DNA of 64,000 nucleotides from an uncultured Leptolyngbyaceae cyanobacterium (GTDB taxonomy: Bacteria; Cyanobacteriota; Cyanobacteriia; Leptolyngbyales; Leptolyngbyaceae). Where the stretch lies: positions 1 through 64,000 of the forward strand of contig CALIDI010000016.1 of assembly GCA_938023035.1 (NCBI GenBank). The letters are read 5' to 3'. Made by a program: the position numbers and the translations under genes. This document shows positions 7,587-17,832 of this stretch, piece by piece (position 1 is the first letter of the stretch; the number at the start of each line of letters is the position of its first letter). The notes under the pieces are model-generated. The model ran no database searches. It had not been told where the DNA came from and was given only the letters and a program-made list of their open reading frames with translations.

Positions 7587-10500
7587 ATGAGAAACCCTAC
7601 TGGTCAATATGCAAATTGGATCGCCATTGTGATTACGGCCTATGGGCTAGTGACTTGGCTAGAGCCAATTGTGCTAGTTGAGCCAGCAATAGAGTGGCCT
7701 CGATCGCTATGGCCGTGGCTGCCACCTCTCTGCTTTTTTCTAACCGGCACGGCCTTATGGGTGTTACTGAATCGAATCAGAAACTCGGCTAACTCCTACT
7801 TTGTGCGGGTCGTTGCCAGTATGCTCTTGCTATTGGCCGCTAGTGCTTTGGGGCTGGCCTGGCAAAGGGAGCAATGGTTCCCCTATCCTGTCTTAAAATC
7901 GCTCTCATCCCTTTTTGTCTTCAGAGAAATGGGGATTGTCACCAGCTTCAGCTTTGGGCTAGTGGGTTTAGCACTTTGGCTACTCACGTTGTCTGGGGGC
8001 TGGCATTTGCTGGGGGCACAAATCATTGCCTTGTTGCTCGCGGCGGTCGCGGCAACGTCCGTCAGTCAATATCTATTTTGGGCTTTTTGGGGTGTCTCTA
8101 GCCTTGAGCAAACCCATGCCATGCCCCTGTTGGGGAGCATCGCGTTCTTTGGAATCAGTGTGGGGATTTTGCAAATTCAGCCGCACGCTGGCCTGATGCA
8201 ACCCCTAACCAGTCCAGAGATTGGAGGGGTCATGGCCCGTCGGCTCTTGCCCTGGGCAATTATCCTACCGATTGTGATTCACGGGCTGATTATGTGGGGA
8301 ACCCAGTTGCACCTTTACAGCCATGTGGATGGATCGGCCCTAGCCGCAGCAGCCATGCTAACAACCATGAGCCTGTTGATTTGGAGCAGTGCGCGTACCC
8401 TCAATCGGCTTTCTGCAGATGTGCAGATGCTGAATCAGCAAGTCATCCATGTCTTAGAAAGTACAACGGATGGGGTTGTTTCCCTAGATCGACAATGGCG
8501 TTATATCTACGTTAATGCCCAGGCCGAACAGATTTTGCGGCGATCGCGGCAGGATTTACTCGGCAAAGGCTTTTGGCAGACAGCGTCTTGCCTGACAAAT
8601 CCCTCAGTAGAGCCAGCCTATTACCGGGCCATGGGCGAACAGATTCCTGTTGAGTTTGAGATTGAACCCACATCTTCCACCGTCGTGCTCGAGGTCAGGG
8701 CCTTTCCACACCCGCTGGGTATAACTATTTACTTTCGGGATGTGAGTCAGCGCCAGCAACTAGAACGCGATCGCCAACAACTCAACAAAACCCTAGAGCT
8801 AAAGGTAGCTGAACGCACCGCCGAACTGTTGGCCATCCATCAGCAGTTGCAGATGAGTGAAGCGCGGCTCAGGACAGCTCAACAAGTCGCCCGCATGGGT
8901 AGCTGGGAGTATGATGTCTCAACCGGCCAAGTCATCTGGTCTACGGAGGTGTTGCATCTGCTTGGGCGGGTGCCTCCTGAGCAGGCACTTAGTTATGAAG
9001 AACAGATTCAGCAATTCTACACCGCCGACTCTGCCAACAGGCTCATTGCCGCCCTGAGACAGGCAATCACGACCGGTGAGCCTTACCATCTCGATTTGCA
9101 AGCCCAACACACCGATGGTTCCACCCTTTGGCTAGAAGCGGCAGGAGAGGTTTTGCGTGATCCATCGGGGCAAGTCGTGCAGTTAGTTGGCACCGTCAAA
9201 GATATTACCCACCGTAGGCAGCTAGAAACCCAACTGCAATTGCAGACAGAGCGAGAACAACTGTTGTCTAAAATGGTGCAGCGCATTCGCCAATCCTTAG
9301 ATTTAGACCAGGTACTCGAGGCAACCGTGGCAGAAGTACAGCAGTTGTTGCTCGCTGACCGGGTGCTAATCTATCAGTTTCAACCCGATTGGAGTGGGCG
9401 TGTGCGCATTGAGTCGGTAGAAGCCCATTGTTCTTCGATTTTACATCAGCTAATTTATGACCCCTGCTTTGCCGAAAGCAAGGCCGCAGCTTATATCAAC
9501 GGTCGAGTGGCGGTGATCGCGGATGTTGAGCAGGCAGACTTACTTCCCTGCTACCTAGAACTCTTAAAGAACCTCCAAGTTCGGGCCAATCTGGTCGTGC
9601 CGATTGTGATTGACTGCCAATCGCCCGACCTGAAAAGCCCCGCATTTTCTGCAACAGAGACCAGCGAGGAACGTGTGAATTCATCAGCGGCTGGCGGCTG
9701 CTTATGGGGTTTGCTCATTGCCCACCAGTGTCATGCCCCGCGCCAGTGGCAAACCTGGGAAATGGATTTATTAGAGCAGTTAGCTGGCCAAGTTGGCATT
9801 GCCATTAAGCAGGCTCAGCTGTATGAGCGGCTGCAATACCTAAATGCCCACAATGAGGCGCTTGTCAGTAAACGCACAGCTCAATTGCAAGAATCCCTAC
9901 AGTTTGAGGCGTTACTGCGGCAGATGACAGATCGGGTACGCAAAAGCTTGGATGAGCAGCAGATTTTGCAGACGGCGGTTCAGGCCCTTGCCCAGCTGAG
10001 TCAGGTCAATGTCTGCTATATGTTGTTGCAAACCTCTGAGCAAGTATTTGCTGCAAGCAATGATGCAGTCCCGACTCCGTGGCAGGATGAGACTCTGCGT
10101 GCACATTTATTCAGGCTCAATCGGCAACCAGAACTGCAAAACCAACTAAGCCAGCACCCGTCTCTACAATGCTGTGACTACTCTGCTACCGGCGAACCGA
10201 TACCCTTTACGCTGCTTGCTAGTTTGATTGCAGATGAAACCCAATGGCTTGGGTATCTATGGCTGGTCAAATCGGCGACCCACTGTTTTTCAGAAATGGA
10301 GATGCGATTAGTGCAACAGGTGGCTAATCATTGCGCGATCGCTCTGCGGCAATCCCGCCTATACCAAGCTGCTCAAGCCCAGGTTAAAGAATTAAAGCGC
10401 CTGAATCAGCTAAAGGATGATTTTCTTAGCACAGTTTCCCACGAGCTACGGACACCGATGTCAAACATCAAGATGTCTACCCAAATGCTAGAGTTGCTTC

Positions 10501-11177
10501 TGTTTGGTGGACCAAATCAAACTGCCATCGTAGCTGACGATAGCATCAAGCTAAAGCAGTATTTCCAGATTCTGCAGGATGAAATTCATTGCGAAATTAG
10601 TCTCATTAACGATTTGCTTGATCTCTCCCGTTTAGATGCAGAGAGCGAGTCAATCACCTTGACGACAATTGATCTGCGTCCTTGGTTAGAGCATCTTGCC
10701 GAACCCTATGTGCAACGAGCGCTACAGCAGCAGCAAGTGCTGTGTCAAAACATTAGTCAGGATCTGCCCCCGATCACAACCGATCTAGCTTACTTGGCTC
10801 GGATTTTGACCGAGCTACTCAATAACGCCTGCAAATATACACCCGCTCAAGGGGTGATTACCCTGGGTGCGACCTTGACTGCTACCAGCGGGGATGAGCC
10901 TGAGCAGCCGCAACTGACTTTACGGGTGAGTAACTCGGGTGTTGAGATTCCTGACTCAGAGTTAGGTCGCGTGTTTGATCGGTTCTATCGCATCCCCAAT
11001 AACGACCCCTGGAAACATGGTGGCACGGGTTTAGGGCTGGCTCTGGTCAAGAAGTTAGCCGAGTGTCTGGGGGGAAAGATCTGGGCAGAAAGCGGCAATG
11101 GCAGTACCCACTTCATCCTGCGCTTACCGTTGGTTTATGCACGCCCAGTGACTCATCAGCCCCTAAACAGCAATTAG
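7587..11177 (+). CDS. Membrane hybrid-sensing histidine kinase with a DXCF cyanobacteriochrome GAF domain
   Basis: Order: about eight membrane segments (residues 10-255), PAS (282-390), a helical linker, PAS (428-546), GAF1 (555-755), degenerate GAF2 (771-930), HisKA with His952 in TVSHELRTP, and HATPase (GGTGLGLALV near 1145). GAF1 reads as a cyanobacteriochrome: the DPCF motif places Cys627 exactly 28 residues before Cys655 in LPCYLELL, the spacing known for the two bilin-linked cysteines of TePixJ-type DXCF domains. VRANLVVPI and LWGLLIAHQCHAPRQW are also typical. The residue after the second Cys is Tyr, not the common His. Blue/green-type or related photosensing is inferred. No response regulator is adjacent, so the output partner is unknown. 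Confidence 0.9.
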   Translation: MRNPTGQYANWIAIVITAYGLVTWLEPIVLVEPAIEWPRSLWPWLPPLCFFLTGTALWVLLNRIRNSANSYFVRVVASMLLLLAASALGLAWQREQWFPYPVLKSLSSLFVFREMGIVTSFSFGLVGLALWLLTLSGGWHLLGAQIIALLLAAVAATSVSQYLFWAFWGVSSLEQTHAMPLLGSIAFFGISVGILQIQPHAGLMQPLTSPEIGGVMARRLLPWAIILPIVIHGLIMWGTQLHLYSHVDGSALAAAAMLTTMSLLIWSSARTLNRLSADVQMLNQQVIHVLESTTDGVVSLDRQWRYIYVNAQAEQILRRSRQDLLGKGFWQTASCLTNPSVEPAYYRAMGEQIPVEFEIEPTSSTVVLEVRAFPHPLGITIYFRDVSQRQQLERDRQQLNKTLELKVAERTAELLAIHQQLQMSEARLRTAQQVARMGSWEYDVSTGQVIWSTEVLHLLGRVPPEQALSYEEQIQQFYTADSANRLIAALRQAITTGEPYHLDLQAQHTDGSTLWLEAAGEVLRDPSGQVVQLVGTVKDITHRRQLETQLQLQTEREQLLSKMVQRIRQSLDLDQVLEATVAEVQQLLLADRVLIYQFQPDWSGRVRIESVEAHCSSILHQLIYDPCFAESKAAAYINGRVAVIADVEQADLLPCYLELLKNLQVRANLVVPIVIDCQSPDLKSPAFSATETSEERVNSSAAGGCLWGLLIAHQCHAPRQWQTWEMDLLEQLAGQVGIAIKQAQLYERLQYLNAHNEALVSKRTAQLQESLQFEALLRQMTDRVRKSLDEQQILQTAVQALAQLSQVNVCYMLLQTSEQVFAASNDAVPTPWQDETLRAHLFRLNRQPELQNQLSQHPSLQCCDYSATGEPIPFTLLASLIADETQWLGYLWLVKSATHCFSEMEMRLVQQVANHCAIALRQSRLYQAAQAQVKELKRLNQLKDDFLSTVSHELRTPMSNIKMSTQMLELLLFGGPNQTAIVADDSIKLKQYFQILQDEIHCEISLINDLLDLSRLDAESESITLTTIDLRPWLEHLAEPYVQRALQQQQVLCQNISQDLPPITTDLAYLARILTELLNNACKYTPAQGVITLGATLTATSGDEPEQPQLTLRVSNSGVEIPDSELGRVFDRFYRIPNNDPWKHGGTGLGLALVKKLAECLGGKIWAESGNGSTHFILRLPLVYARPVTHQPLNSN

Positions 11178-11453
11178 CCCAAAACTAGATTTGAGGAGAT
11201 TTGAGGACAGCAGAGGCAGCGACGGATGCGTTCTGCCGCCAAATAGTCCCACGAACGGTCATGACCCTGGTCTGTAGAATACTGTGCAGGGGTATTCGGG
11301 TTTGGCTAATTCACGCCCATTCCCTGCGGCTGCCCTCATACTAGTTTGGGTTTTGAGCGACTGCGATCGCCTAGTTGCTAAATTTCTCATTGCTGAGTTC
11401 ATGGGGTTCCACGCCTGCACCCTGACCTTAATCAGAGGGTGATCGCTCTAACA

Positions 11454-12296
11454 CTAACCAATCTCAATCCTATCGGAGGATTGACCCAGCACCTGATTTA
11501 ACTTGCCACTACGAAAGCCCTCCAGATCAAGGGTGACGTAAACAAAGCCAAAAGTTTTGAAGGCAGCAACCAGAGTTGACAGGTCGGTGGTTAAAACAAA
11601 CGCCTTGAGTTGGTCAGCAGGTAACTCGATTCGGGCAGTATCCCCTTCAGAGCGTACCCGCAAGGTTTTTAACCCAAGCTGACGCAAATACACTTCGGCT
11701 CTACCAACGCGATGCAATTTGGCAGAGGTAATGGCTTCCCCATAGGGAAAGCGAGAACTGAGACAGGGCTGGGCGGGTTTATCCCAACAGGCTAGGCCAA
11801 GATGTTTCGCCAGTTCACGCACTTCTAGCTTCGTGATGCCGACCTCTGCCAGGGGCGATCGCGCGCCCCGTTCCTGCGCCGCTTGAATGCCAGGGCGATA
11901 ATCACTGAGATCATCTGCGTTGATTCCATCGACCACGTAGGGATAACCCCGCTCAATTGCTAAGGGTTTCAGGGTATTGTGCAACTCACTTTTGCAGAAA
12001 TAGCAACGATTGACAGGATTGGCTGCATAGTTAGGGTTATCGAGTTCGTGGGTCTCGACAAGCTCATGGCGAATGCCGATCGCCGCTGCTTGCTCACAGG
12101 CTTCGGCTAAATCTTCTGGCAATAGAGAAGGGGAAACTGCTGTCACCGCTAAGGCGCGATCGCCGAGAACCCGATAGGCCACTGCCGCAACGAGCGTGCT
12201 ATCAATACCACCGGAATAGGCAATCAGCGCACACTCCAGATCAGAAAAAAGGGCAGTCAATTGATCCCATTTAGATTGCAAGCGGTCTGGCAGCAT
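11454..12296 (-). CDS. larE: ATP-dependent sulfur transferase LarE
   Basis: LarE adds sulfur to pyridinium dicarboxylate mononucleotide to make the nickel-pincer nucleotide cofactor of lactate racemase and relatives. The PP-loop YSGGIDS lies near residue 27. Three cysteines stand out: Cys98 and Cys101 in NRCYFCKSEL and Cys178 in PAQPCLSSRFPYG. The first pair is absent from the sacrificial single-Cys type and matches homologues that hold an iron-sulfur cluster. ATG 12296 is preceded by AAGGAGG; an upstream TTG at 12326 would overlap that site. No larA, larB or larC is in the window. Confidence 0.88.
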   Translation of the reverse strand: MLPDRLQSKWDQLTALFSDLECALIAYSGGIDSTLVAAVAYRVLGDRALAVTAVSPSLLPEDLAEACEQAAAIGIRHELVETHELDNPNYAANPVNRCYFCKSELHNTLKPLAIERGYPYVVDGINADDLSDYRPGIQAAQERGARSPLAEVGITKLEVRELAKHLGLACWDKPAQPCLSSRFPYGEAITSAKLHRVGRAEVYLRQLGLKTLRVRSEGDTARIELPADQLKAFVLTTDLSTLVAAFKTFGFVYVTLDLEGFRSGKLNQVLGQSSDRIEIG

Positions 12297-12870
12297 GGTC
12301 GTCAGGGATCCTCCTTGAAAGATCAAGAGATAACAGAAAAGTCACAAGATTTGCTTTTTCCAGCCTAGCGAATTTCATCCCCCCTTTGGGGAGTTCAGCC
12401 AACAGATGGCTTCTCATTCTTCATCCGAAGAAGCGTTCTAGGACACCAGCTACCGGCTAGCTCCTCCCGACAGAATCCCCTTTACAGAATCCCCCTTATA
12501 GAGCGATGACGCTCAGACGCTATCTTGAAGGGTCAAACCTTTCCTGAAAACTGCCTCAGCACTGGTTTCACCAAGGCAGTTTCTGAGGGAGTTCTGGGCG
12601 ATCACGATAATTTTTTCGGAGAAACGAGTAATTATTGCTACAATCTACGAGAATTCATTGATTTTACCTGTAAGCGCCTGTGTGTTCCCAAGATATTCTC
12701 TGTATTCTTACGATTGCTTTTAGGGATTTTTTCCTTAAGTGCCTCAGGATCTAGATTTTAGAGGCTGGTCTATGCCTATTTGGGTTGCACTTCCGCTGTC
12801 ATCATCAGGTTGCAGGTTCATCCATTGGTCAGATACCCGCTGACGACCGTTGTTAACCTGGTGATGTTGA
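12297..12870. other. 574-bp spacer without a recognisable gene
   Basis: This gap separates divergent larE and the lectin-like surface gene. Short open frames have no protein-like character. It must hold the promoters of both genes, but I could not pick a convincing -10/-35 pair. Confidence 0.5.
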
Positions 12871-14718
12871 ATGATTTGGTTGGCTATTGCTTGGCAGCAG
12901 CCTCTGGTTGTGCTGTCGTCCCAAGGCAGAGGGCGATCGCTCCTGGCTTGCGTTTCTTTATTTTGGCTTTTAGGAGGTTGGATATCCCCTTCTGTCCAAG
13001 CTCAGACTGTCTTAATTCAGGAAGAGTTTAGTGGGACAGCGGCTAACCCCAACTGGACTTCTGGGATCGGCTCAGATGTCTCCGAGTTTCCTTGCCTGAC
13101 CTCGGCCCCGCCCAATCCCAATAACCCACCGCCCAATCCTGCGAGCTTTCCCACTCAGCAGCCCCTGGCTGGTTGCCCAGTGGGTACCGTGCCTGACCCG
13201 ACCGGCAGCGGTGTGTTACGTCTAACCTCGACGAACAATAACCAAGCTGGTTTTGTGTTTTTTCGGCAGCCGCTGCCTGCGGGGAGTGGGCTAATCATTA
13301 CCTTTGATATTTTTCAGTACGGCGGCACAGGGGCGGATGGTATTAGCTTCTTCCTGGTGGATGGCACCCAGCCAGAACCCACTCGTGCTGGGGCCTTTGG
13401 GGGGTCTCTGGGTTACGCTCAAAGGGATGGTGTACCAGGTCTACAGGGAGGCTACGTTGGCATAGGCTTTGATGCCTTTGGCAACTACGCGAACCCCACA
13501 GAGAGTCGAGTCGGTGGAGACGGGTTTTTACCCAACTTTATTTCTCTGCGCGGTTCAGAGGCCACTCAGTATCGCTACTTGGGAGGCGTCGCTGCGCCGA
13601 TCTTTAATCCTACGAACAATACCCGCGCTCCGGCGCGTCGAGGGGTGCGCGTGATCATCACGCCCAACAGTCAAATCACCGTAGAACTAGATACTGGCAG
13701 TGGTTTTATTCCAGTGATTTCTAATTTCGACTTAGCCAGTATTCCGGGGCAAGGCCCCCTCCCCAGCCAGATTATTTTTGGGTTTGCTGGCTCGACAGGG
13801 GCGGCCACTAACTTTAATGAAATTCGGGATTTTCGCGTGACCACGCTTTCCCCTGATTTGAGCCTGAGTAAAACCAGTCAGGGAAACTTTACTGTGGGCA
13901 CTCTCGGTGTGTACACCCTCACTGTGCAAAACTCCCCAGCCGCAGGCCAAACCCTGGGAGCCATTCGTGTCACCGATACTCTGCCAGATGGGTTTCAGTT
14001 TGTTGCAGCAACGGGCACTAATTGGAACTGTACGGCCACTGGTCAAGAAGTAACCTGTACTTACAATGGCTCAGCAGCACCGGGAGAAACCCTCCCCTCG
14101 ATTAGCCTGACGGTGCTGCCAACCGCGATCGCCACTGATGTCGAAAATGTAGCAACCGTCACCACTCCAGGCGATGCGGATCCGAGTAATAACACGGCCC
14201 GCGATCGCACCACCGTTGTTGGGCCTGCCGATCCCGTCTTGCGCCTGGTCAAGCGCATCACAGCCATTCGGCGTGGTGGCAACCCTTTAGCAAGAGTCGA
14301 TTTCAGCCAGTTTGTGAATGATCCAGCCAGTTCCAATGATAACTCCCCTGGCTGGCTAGCCTCTCCCCCCGTTGGCGTTTTTCAACTTGAGGACAACCTG
14401 CGACTACAGAGCGGCGATGAAATTGAATACACCCTATACGTTTTGTCAGAAGGGGGAAGCCCCGCGCAAAATGTCACAGTCTGTGACCACATCCCTCTAG
14501 GCACTCAACTGGTGCCAAACTCAGCCCAAATCCAGATCGGAACAAACCCAATCGCTCCGGGTGGGCAAATCTTTTCACCCCTGGCTCCTCTGCCCAATGG
14601 CAATCCCTGCGCTAACCCAGTTAACCCCAACGGGACAGTAATCTTTAACTTTGGCGATGTACCTAACACCTCGCCAGAGAATGGTGGCTTTGGACGGTTC
14701 CAAGTCCGGGTTGAGTAG
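12871..14718 (+). CDS. Secreted lectin-like/DUF11 surface protein
   Basis: An N-terminal signal peptide (SLLACVSLFWLLGGW, cleavage likely after SVQA near residue 44) is followed by a beta-rich domain of about 280 residues resembling bacterial L-type (legume-like) lectin domains: FVFFRQPLP, ITFDIFQYGGTGADGISFFL and YVGIGFDAFGNY. Residues about 330-440 form a DUF11 repeat (LSLSKTSQGNFTVGTLGVYT...VTDTLPDGF), and 455-615 a second DUF11-like unit. Export and carbohydrate or cell-surface binding are inferred. No anchor or sorting signal is visible at the C-terminus, which ends inside the second repeat and may be shortened. ATG 12871 has no strong ribosome site, so the start is uncertain. Confidence 0.75.
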   Translation: MIWLAIAWQQPLVVLSSQGRGRSLLACVSLFWLLGGWISPSVQAQTVLIQEEFSGTAANPNWTSGIGSDVSEFPCLTSAPPNPNNPPPNPASFPTQQPLAGCPVGTVPDPTGSGVLRLTSTNNNQAGFVFFRQPLPAGSGLIITFDIFQYGGTGADGISFFLVDGTQPEPTRAGAFGGSLGYAQRDGVPGLQGGYVGIGFDAFGNYANPTESRVGGDGFLPNFISLRGSEATQYRYLGGVAAPIFNPTNNTRAPARRGVRVIITPNSQITVELDTGSGFIPVISNFDLASIPGQGPLPSQIIFGFAGSTGAATNFNEIRDFRVTTLSPDLSLSKTSQGNFTVGTLGVYTLTVQNSPAAGQTLGAIRVTDTLPDGFQFVAATGTNWNCTATGQEVTCTYNGSAAPGETLPSISLTVLPTAIATDVENVATVTTPGDADPSNNTARDRTTVVGPADPVLRLVKRITAIRRGGNPLARVDFSQFVNDPASSNDNSPGWLASPPVGVFQLEDNLRLQSGDEIEYTLYVLSEGGSPAQNVTVCDHIPLGTQLVPNSAQIQIGTNPIAPGGQIFSPLAPLPNGNPCANPVNPNGTVIFNFGDVPNTSPENGGFGRFQVRVE

Positions 14719-14724
14719 AACGTA

Positions 14725-14750
14725 CAAAAAAGAGGCGCGATCACGCCTCT
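14725..14750 (-). terminator. Rho-independent terminator of the pst operon
   Basis: Read on the minus strand, AGAGGCG, a six-base loop and CGCCTCT are followed at once by a run of T. It lies 69 bases past the pstB stop and just beyond the end of the convergent surface-protein gene. Confidence 0.85.
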
Positions 14751-14818
14751 AGAGATGTTTACCCGAACACTTCACACGGCTTAGCCCACTCAAGGGTTAC
14801 CATTGCTGAGCTAAATTT

Positions 14819-15622
14819 TTAGCCAAACCGCCCAGAAACGTACTCCTGAGTTGACTTCTCCCGGGGGTTATTAAAGATTGTCTTAGTAGTATCACATTCA
14901 ACCAGGAAACCCTGCTTGCCCCCCTGTTCCGTTGCTTCGGCATTGAAAAAGGCAGTATAGTCAGAAACCCGAGAAGCCTGCTGCATGTTGTGAGTCACAA
15001 TCACAATGGTATACTGATCTTTCAACTGGTTGATTAACTCCTCCACCCGCAGGGTAGAAATCGGATCTAACGCAGAACAAGGTTCATCCATCAAAATGAC
15101 ATCAGGTTGTAGCGCGATCGCCCGTGCAATGCACAGCCGCTGCTGTTGTCCCCCCGACAAAGCTAATCCACTCTTTTTTAACTGATCCTTCACCTCATCC
15201 CAAATGGCCGCCTTCCTCAGAGAATCTTCCACCAACTCGTCCATATCTCCTTGGTAGCCATTGATCCGTGCCCCAAAAGCAATATTTTCGTAAATCGACT
15301 TCGGGAAAGGATTTGGCTTTTGGAACACCATACCAACACGGCGGCGTAAATCAACCGCATCCACATCACTGCTGTAAATATCGCGCCCATGGTACGTCAC
15401 TTTCCCCTCGACCCGTGCCGAAGGAATCAAGTCATTCATTCGATTCAAACATCGCAAAACCGTACTCTTGCCACATCCAGAAGGCCCAATAAAAGCCATC
15501 ACTTGGTTGTAGGGAATATTAATGTTGACATCGCGCACAGCTAGAGTAGAACCATAGTAGACATTCAAATTCTCCATTTGAATAACAGGCTCAGTCATCG
15601 TTGCCGTAGTTTCAGAAACCAT
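14819..15622 (-). CDS. pstB: Phosphate ABC transporter ATP-binding protein
   Basis: PstB energises high-affinity phosphate import by the PstSCAB complex at the inner face of the plasma membrane. Walker [10 protein letters not shown] is at residues 46-54, the ABC signature [14 protein letters not shown] near 155 and Walker [14 protein letters not shown] near 175. PstB-specific text includes [13 protein letters not shown] and [15 protein letters not shown]. The length of 267 residues is normal. GAGGTGG precedes the ATG. It is last in the pstS-pstC-pstA-pstB operon, ended by the terminator at 14725-14750. No phoU follows. Confidence 0.97.
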   Translation of the reverse strand: MVSETTATMTEPVIQMENLNVYYGSTLAVRDVNINIPYNQVMAFIGPSGCGKSTVLRCLNRMNDLIPSARVEGKVTYHGRDIYSSDVDAVDLRRRVGMVFQKPNPFPKSIYENIAFGARINGYQGDMDELVEDSLRKAAIWDEVKDQLKKSGLALSGGQQQRLCIARAIALQPDVILMDEPCSALDPISTLRVEELINQLKDQYTIVIVTHNMQQASRVSDYTAFFNAEATEQGGKQGFLVECDTTKTIFNNPREKSTQEYVSGRFG

Positions 15623-15678
15623 AGTTTAGGCCACCTCAATAAATTGTCACAGGTGAGAAACGAAATTGCATCCCAGAT

Positions 15679-16611
15679 CTAACGATTTTGCTGAAAGCGG
15701 TTCCGCAAGTAAATAGCTATTCCATTCATCAGTAGTAACATCACCATCAGCACAATAATGCCACCCGCAGCCAACAAGTGAAACTCCGCCTGGGGGCGAG
15801 ATACCCAGTTGAATACTTGAATCGGCAACACCGAAAAGGTTGTTCGTAACCCTTGCAGCGAGAGAGGAGGTAAAAAGGCAATAAAAGTCAGTGCCCCAAT
15901 TGTAATCAGGGGAGCCGTTTCGCCGATCGCTCGCGACAGCGCCAAAATCACCCCCGTTAAAATCCCCGGTAGGGCCTGGGGAAAAATGATTTCCCGCACC
16001 ACCTGCCAACGGGTAGCCCCCAAAGCGAAACCCGCCTGGCGTAGGCTACTAGGCACTGCTCTTAAAGATTCGCGGGTAGCAATAATAATAATCGGCAAAA
16101 TCAACAGGGTCAGCGTGAGCGCCCCCGACAAAATCGTCCGTCCACCTGTAATTGGAAAGAGCCAACGCACAAAAACCTGAAGACCCAGCAACCCGTAGAT
16201 AATAGAAGGAACAGCCGCCAAATTGGCAATATTAACCTCAACGATATTTTCAAAGAAGCTATCAGCAATAAACTCCTCTAGAAAAATACCGGCACCCACC
16301 CCAATCGGGAAAGAAAACAAAGCCACTAGCGCCATCACCCAAATCGTTCCCACCAAAGCGGAAAGCAAACCCGACTCAGCAGGACGGCGGGAAGGAAAAC
16401 TGGTTAAAAAGTTCCAGTTAATTCGGGAAATGCCATCATTGGCCACATCGGCCAATAAAACAACTAGTACAGTCAGCGAGATAACTACCGCAGCCCAAGC
16501 TAAAGCCTTAAAGATGCCGTCAGTCTTGTAGCGACTGGGTAAGGCTGGGGAAAACTTGTAAGCATTGGGTTGGCAAGAATCGCCTTGCAAAACCTGATTG
16601 GGTGATGTCAT
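15679..16611 (-). CDS. pstA: Phosphate ABC transporter permease PstA
   Basis: One of the two membrane subunits of the Pst phosphate importer. About six membrane helices are visible, with the inner-membrane coupling motif near [30 protein letters not shown], split here by the EAA-type Gly. The ATG at 16611 overlaps the pstC stop as ATGA, showing translational coupling; an upstream in-frame start at 16644 lies inside pstC and is less likely. The protein is 310 residues, usual for PstA. Confidence 0.96.
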   Translation of the reverse strand: MTSPNQVLQGDSCQPNAYKFSPALPSRYKTDGIFKALAWAAVVISLTVLVVLLADVANDGISRINWNFLTSFPSRRPAESGLLSALVGTIWVMALVALFSFPIGVGAGIFLEEFIADSFFENIVEVNIANLAAVPSIIYGLLGLQVFVRWLFPITGGRTILSGALTLTLLILPIIIIATRESLRAVPSSLRQAGFALGATRWQVVREIIFPQALPGILTGVILALSRAIGETAPLITIGALTFIAFLPPLSLQGLRTTFSVLPIQVFNWVSRPQAEFHLLAAGGIIVLMVMLLLMNGIAIYLRNRFQQNR

Positions 16612-17546
16612 TCGTATTTCTCCTGAAACCGACGCACAAACCAAAAGCTAAAAACATTAAGGATTAGCGTTAGCAAAAACAGCGATGTCCCAACTGCAAA
16701 GATAGATTTATAAGCCAACGAACCAGCGGGCGTATCCCCCAGACTAACTTGCACAATGTAAGCCGTCATGGTCATAATTGGCACAAAAGGGTTTAGCGTC
16801 ATCGTTGGGTTTTGCCCAGCCGCCAGGGCTACAATCATGGTTTCACCAACAGCACGAGAAATCGCCAAAATACAGGAGGCGACGATCCCCGATAGGGCAG
16901 CCGGTAATACAACTCCTGTAATTGTTTCGCGTCTGGTGGTGCCCAGGGCATAGCAGCCTTGACGCAAACTATCAGGTACCGCATAAATCGCATCTTCACT
17001 TAGAGAAGCGATCAGGGGGGTAATTGAGATCCCCAGCACTAGGCCAGCGCTGAGAGCGTTAAAACCCGCAATTTGCGGAAACATCGATCGCAAAAAGGGG
17101 GTCACCAGCAACAGCGCAAAATAGCCAAAAACCACGCTCGGCACCCCTGCCAACAACTCCAGAGCAGGCTTAAGCCAGCGTCGCAGATTAGGGGACGCAT
17201 ATTCACTCAAGCAAATGGCAGAAAACAGCCCCAAGGGCACTGCCACAACAATAGCAATCAGGGACGTCAGGAAAGTGCCACTGAGCAGGACAAAGATGCC
17301 ATACTGCGCATTTGTAAACAGAGGAGTCCACTGGCGATCCGTTAAAAACCGCCAGATCGGTACTGCAGTGAAAAATTCAAAGGTTTCAAAAACAAGCGAT
17401 GCAACAATACCAAATGTAGTTGCAATTGAGATGAGGGCAAACATAGCAAAAGTAATCACAACAGCCCTCTGCACAAAATTGTTCAATCCACGATTTGGCT
17501 TCCAGAGAGCATCTGCCACCTGAGACAGATTAGAATCCGCATTCAT
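16608..17546 (-). CDS. pstC: Phosphate ABC transporter permease PstC
   Basis: The partner membrane subunit of PstA. It has a long first helix ([19 protein letters not shown]), a periplasmic loop with [16 protein letters not shown], and the coupling region [19 protein letters not shown]. The open frame runs back to 17786, but ATG 17546 (MNADSNLSQ) is the natural start: AGGAGTTAAAGTG lies directly before it and the extra 80 residues are not PstC-like. This gives 312 residues. A 271-base gap with a duplicated pstS tail and a stem-loop separates it from pstS. Confidence 0.95.
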   Translation of the reverse strand: MNADSNLSQVADALWKPNRGLNNFVQRAVVITFAMFALISIATTFGIVASLVFETFEFFTAVPIWRFLTDRQWTPLFTNAQYGIFVLLSGTFLTSLIAIVVAVPLGLFSAICLSEYASPNLRRWLKPALELLAGVPSVVFGYFALLLVTPFLRSMFPQIAGFNALSAGLVLGISITPLIASLSEDAIYAVPDSLRQGCYALGTTRRETITGVVLPAALSGIVASCILAISRAVGETMIVALAAGQNPTMTLNPFVPIMTMTAYIVQVSLGDTPAGSLAYKSIFAVGTSLFLLTLILNVFSFWFVRRFQEKYE

Positions 17547-17718
17547 CACTTTAACTCCTGAATCTAGCAAAATGGGGCCAGCCCCAGAAGAACTGACCCC
17601 ACCAACAGCATCTAGCTGATAGAGACTAAGCCATTCAGGCAATGAAGCATGTAGCCAAAAGCTAACTGATGACTTAAATTCGGTTGCATCTATCCTATGA
17701 CAACTAGCAACCGACCTC

Positions 17719-17832
17719 CCAGCAAATTGAGAAAAGGGACAGACTACAGCGAGTCCTCGGCCCAGAGCCGAGTGCTGGAAAATCAAAACTCGCCAGCAAA
17801 TTGAGAAAAGGGACAGACTACAGCAAGTCCTC
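17719..17832. repeat. 40-bp direct repeat copying the pstS 3' end, with a stem-loop between
   Basis: The 40 bases at 17719-17758 recur at 17793-17832 with one mismatch, a 74-base period. The second copy contains the last codons and stop of pstS; the first lies in the pstS-pstC gap. Between them CTCGGC-CCAGA-GCCGAG (17755-17771) can form a stem-loop without a T run. The hairpin could stabilise the pstS message or trim read-through into pstC, as seen in other binding-protein operons; this role is inferred. Confidence 0.75.

Noticed and set aside
17547-17786. Extension of pstC to 17786
   Set aside because: The extra 80 residues are not PstC-like, and a strong ribosome site stands right before ATG 17546.
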